Shown in pieces: positions 62,365 to 64,000 of a stretch of 64,000 nt of DNA. The notes beneath the pieces are model-generated. The model did not search any database, had not been told where the DNA came from, and saw only the letters and a program-made list of their open reading frames with translations. Source of the DNA: Solirubrobacter ginsenosidimutans (GTDB taxonomy: Bacteria > Actinomycetota > Thermoleophilia > Solirubrobacterales > Solirubrobacteraceae). Within the stretch, counting starts at the first letter, position 1, and each line of letters begins with the position of its first letter. Made by a program: the position numbers and the translations under genes. The stretch covers positions 14,061 to 78,060 of the forward strand of contig NZ_JAPDOD010000042.1 of NCBI RefSeq assembly GCF_027587205.1. Direction: 5' to 3'.

Positions 62365-62640
62365 ATGGCCAAGATCAAGATTCCACCGGTTCTGCGCCCC
62401 TCCGTGGGCGGCGAGAAGGAGGTGCAGGCCGGCGGCGAGGACGTCGGAGCGGTCCTGCGCGCGCTCGCCTCGGAGCACCCCGCGACCCAGACGCAGCTCT
62501 TCGGCGCCGACGGACAGCTGAACCGCTACGTCAACGTCTACCTCAACGATGAGGACGTCCGCGTCCTTAACGGGCTCGACACCTCAGTGGGTGAGTCGGA
62601 CACGCTCGTGATCCTGCCGGCGATGGCCGGCGGCGTGTAG
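62365..62640 (+). CDS. MoaD/ThiS-family ubiquitin-like sulfur carrier
   Basis: 91 aa, beta-grasp. IKIPPVLRPSVGGEKEVQAGGEDVGAVLRALASEHP, then NRYVNVYLNDEDVRVLNGLDTSVGESDTLVILPAMAGGV. This resembles CysO-type carriers more than MoaD (the VYVN-D-x-D region and length). The reactive C-terminal Gly-Gly is followed by one extra Val, which would have to be removed before adenylation. It is probably co-transcribed with the rhodanese-E1 gene and receives sulfur for cysteine, molybdopterin or thiamine synthesis. Confidence 0.9.
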   Translation: MAKIKIPPVLRPSVGGEKEVQAGGEDVGAVLRALASEHPATQTQLFGADGQLNRYVNVYLNDEDVRVLNGLDTSVGESDTLVILPAMAGGV

Positions 62641-62669
62641 CCCCTTCTCATACTGGTACCTTCGCGGCC

Positions 62670-63947
62670 GTGGCGACATCGTTACGGCCGCTGAGCGTCG
62701 GGGAGATCCTCGACGCCGGCATCAAAGTGGTTACCCGGCACTGGAAGCCGCTCGCGGGGATGATCGCCATCCTCACGGGCCCCTTCTTCGTGGTCTACGT
62801 CCTGCTGCTCGCGTCGATCGACAGCGACCTGCTGGGCCTCAGGGCGTCGTTCGACACGTCCTCGACCTCGTCGACGGAAGCGAGCTTCAACACGACCGAG
62901 GTCGTCGGGTTCGGGCTGAGCTACGTGCTGCTGTTCGTCACGTTCCTGATCGCGTTCGTCGCCTGCTTCAAGGCCGTCAGCGACGCCTGGCTCGGCGCGA
63001 CCCCGTCGGTCAGCCGGTCGCTGAAGTTCGCGCTGCGGCGGGCGTTCTCGACCGCCGTGCTCTCGCTGATCGCGTTCGTCGGCGTGATGATCGGGTTCAT
63101 CCTGTGCATCGCGCCGGGGATCTGGCTGAGCGTCGCATGGAGCCTGTGCCTGCCCGCGCTGTTGTTCGAGCGCATCGGGCCCTTCGCGGCGATCAAGCGA
63201 TCCTCGTCGCTGATCAACGGCCGCTGGTGGGCGTCGTTCCTGCTGTGCGGCGTCGGTTACCTGATGGTCAGCGTCATCGGCGGCGTGATCCAGCTGGGGC
63301 TGGAGGGCATCGCCGACACGCTCAGCGACAGCACGGTCGCACTCGCGATCGCCCAGGTCATCGGCTCGACCATCAGCTCGGCGGTCACCTACCCGTACCT
63401 GGCGGCGGTCTTGACGATCCTCTACTTCGACCAGCGGGTGCGCAAGGAGGGCTTCGACCTTCAGCTCCAGGCCGAGGGCTTCGGGGTCGAGCGCGACCCG
63501 GACGCACCGCTGCCCGCGCCGCTGATCGGCGACGAGGTCTACACGCCCGAGCAGCGCGCCGCGGCGCCGTATTGGCCGCCGCCGCCGGGCTGGACGCCAC
63601 CGCCGGCCGAGCCCGAGCCGTCGCAGTGGGCGTCGTCGAGCGGATGGTCGGCGCCTGCGCCTGCGCCGGCACCGGCCGACGCGCCGTCGTGGGGGACGGC
63701 GGGTGACCCGCTGCGCCGCGACGGCGAGCCCACCGATCCGCTCCCGCCGCGCGAGGAGGCCGACGAGCCACCGCCCACGTATCCGAGCTGGTCCGACGAC
63801 GACGCGCCTCCCCGATACCCGAGTTGGGAGGAGCGCAAGGCGGCCGAGGACGCGAAGCGCGAGGACGACGGCGACGACGACAAGCCGGACGGCGGCCGCG
63901 CGGGCTGGCTGCCGCCCGAGGCCCCCCGCGGCCCCGGGGGCCTGTGA
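62670..63947 (+). CDS. Membrane protein with GDPD-membrane-domain-like fold and Pro-rich tail
   Basis: 425 aa. The start ATSLRPLSVGEILDAGIKVVTRHWKPLAGM is the LRPLSxGEILDxA pattern found in actinobacterial proteins related to the membrane domain of glycerophosphodiester phosphodiesterases. Six membrane segments follow (e.g. FILCIAPGIWLSVAWSLCLPALLFE). From about residue 275 the chain is a long cytoplasmic Pro/Ala/Asp/Glu-rich tail with repeated YPSW (TYPSWSDDDAPPRYPSWEERK). No catalytic GDPD domain. GTG 62670. The stop overlaps a following GTG. Confidence 0.75.
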   Translation: MATSLRPLSVGEILDAGIKVVTRHWKPLAGMIAILTGPFFVVYVLLLASIDSDLLGLRASFDTSSTSSTEASFNTTEVVGFGLSYVLLFVTFLIAFVACFKAVSDAWLGATPSVSRSLKFALRRAFSTAVLSLIAFVGVMIGFILCIAPGIWLSVAWSLCLPALLFERIGPFAAIKRSSSLINGRWWASFLLCGVGYLMVSVIGGVIQLGLEGIADTLSDSTVALAIAQVIGSTISSAVTYPYLAAVLTILYFDQRVRKEGFDLQLQAEGFGVERDPDAPLPAPLIGDEVYTPEQRAAAPYWPPPPGWTPPPAEPEPSQWASSSGWSAPAPAPAPADAPSWGTAGDPLRRDGEPTDPLPPREEADEPPPTYPSWSDDDAPPRYPSWEERKAAEDAKREDDGDDDKPDGGRAGWLPPEAPRGPGGL

Positions 63948-64000
63948 CCCGCGCCCGCGACGCGGGCGCCGCACGATTGCCCGCGACGCCCTCGCGCGCG
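63944..64000 (+). CDS. Possible start of the next gene (cut by window end)
   Basis: GTG 63944 overlaps the previous stop by four bases (GTGA) and the frame stays open to the window edge: TRARDAGAARLPATPSRA. The coupling pattern, common in this window, favours a real gene. Nineteen codons are too few to name it. Confidence 0.35.
   Translation, partial: MTRARDAGAARLPATPSRA

Overview
The window is about 72-75% G+C and densely packed: no gap between genes exceeds about 185 bases, and many reading frames overlap by 1-4 bases. It looks like chromosomal DNA of a high-GC actinobacterium. The Solirubrobacterales (Thermoleophilia) fit best: tandem M36 proteases with Thr/Pro-rich stalks, bacterial nitric oxide synthase, WS/DGAT acyltransferase, a MoeB-type enzyme with an N-terminal rhodanese, and a C-terminal beta module that I recall from that group. 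The taxon is an inference from gene content, not a computed placement. I see no rRNA, tRNA, insertion sequence, prophage or CRISPR array.

Layout. 1-9514: C-terminal end of an M14-type carboxypeptidase, a CDF metal exporter, a family-4 glycosyltransferase, then a gltB-gltD-GlsB-like run joined by 1-base stop/start overlaps. 9515-17075: secreted M28 peptidase, SDR-DUF1810 pair, an ankyrin gene bracketed by two REP-like palindromes, a Nudix/class-V aminotransferase pair, a flavin monooxygenase and a secreted glycosidase-like protein. 17072-24115: divergent SRPBCC/TetR pair around a perfect palindrome, then two tandem M36 metalloproteases. 24119-29611: two lipocalin/AttH-like proteins, HAD hydrolase, FxsA-like, STAS, an MIP18-type Fe-S assembly factor and nitric oxide synthase.

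29608-43562: secreted proteins, wax-ester/DGAT acyltransferase, TauE permease, amino-acid permease, acyl-CoA dehydrogenase, M28/QC-like lipoprotein, a 1230-aa NAGPA-metallophosphoesterase protein, a PLP decarboxylase and ispH. 43510-50986: a paralogous membrane-protein pair, VTT-domain protein, a solo Clp-N protein with a tiny HTH partner behind a four-site operator, two metallophosphoesterases, a family III CoA-transferase and a cysteine-less thioredoxin-like protein. 51061-64000: multispanning membrane proteins, an unusual SF2 helicase with a membrane hairpin coupled to a SCO protein, CAP-like secreted protein, Kup potassium permease, a LuxR two-component pair, a rhodanese-E1 plus ubiquitin-like sulfur carrier pair, and a GDPD-membrane-domain-like protein.

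How it fits together: core metabolism (glutamate synthase, IspH, Fe-S and sulfur-carrier assembly, K+ uptake) is mixed with a large secreted hydrolase set (M14, M28 twice, M36 twice, glycosidase-like, NAGPA/phosphoesterase). This suggests a soil heterotroph. The strongest leads for something not well described are the HTH/solo-Clp-N pair with its repeated operator, the SCO-helicase pair, the REP-like palindromes that supply stop codons, and the C-terminal module shared by two unrelated exported proteins.
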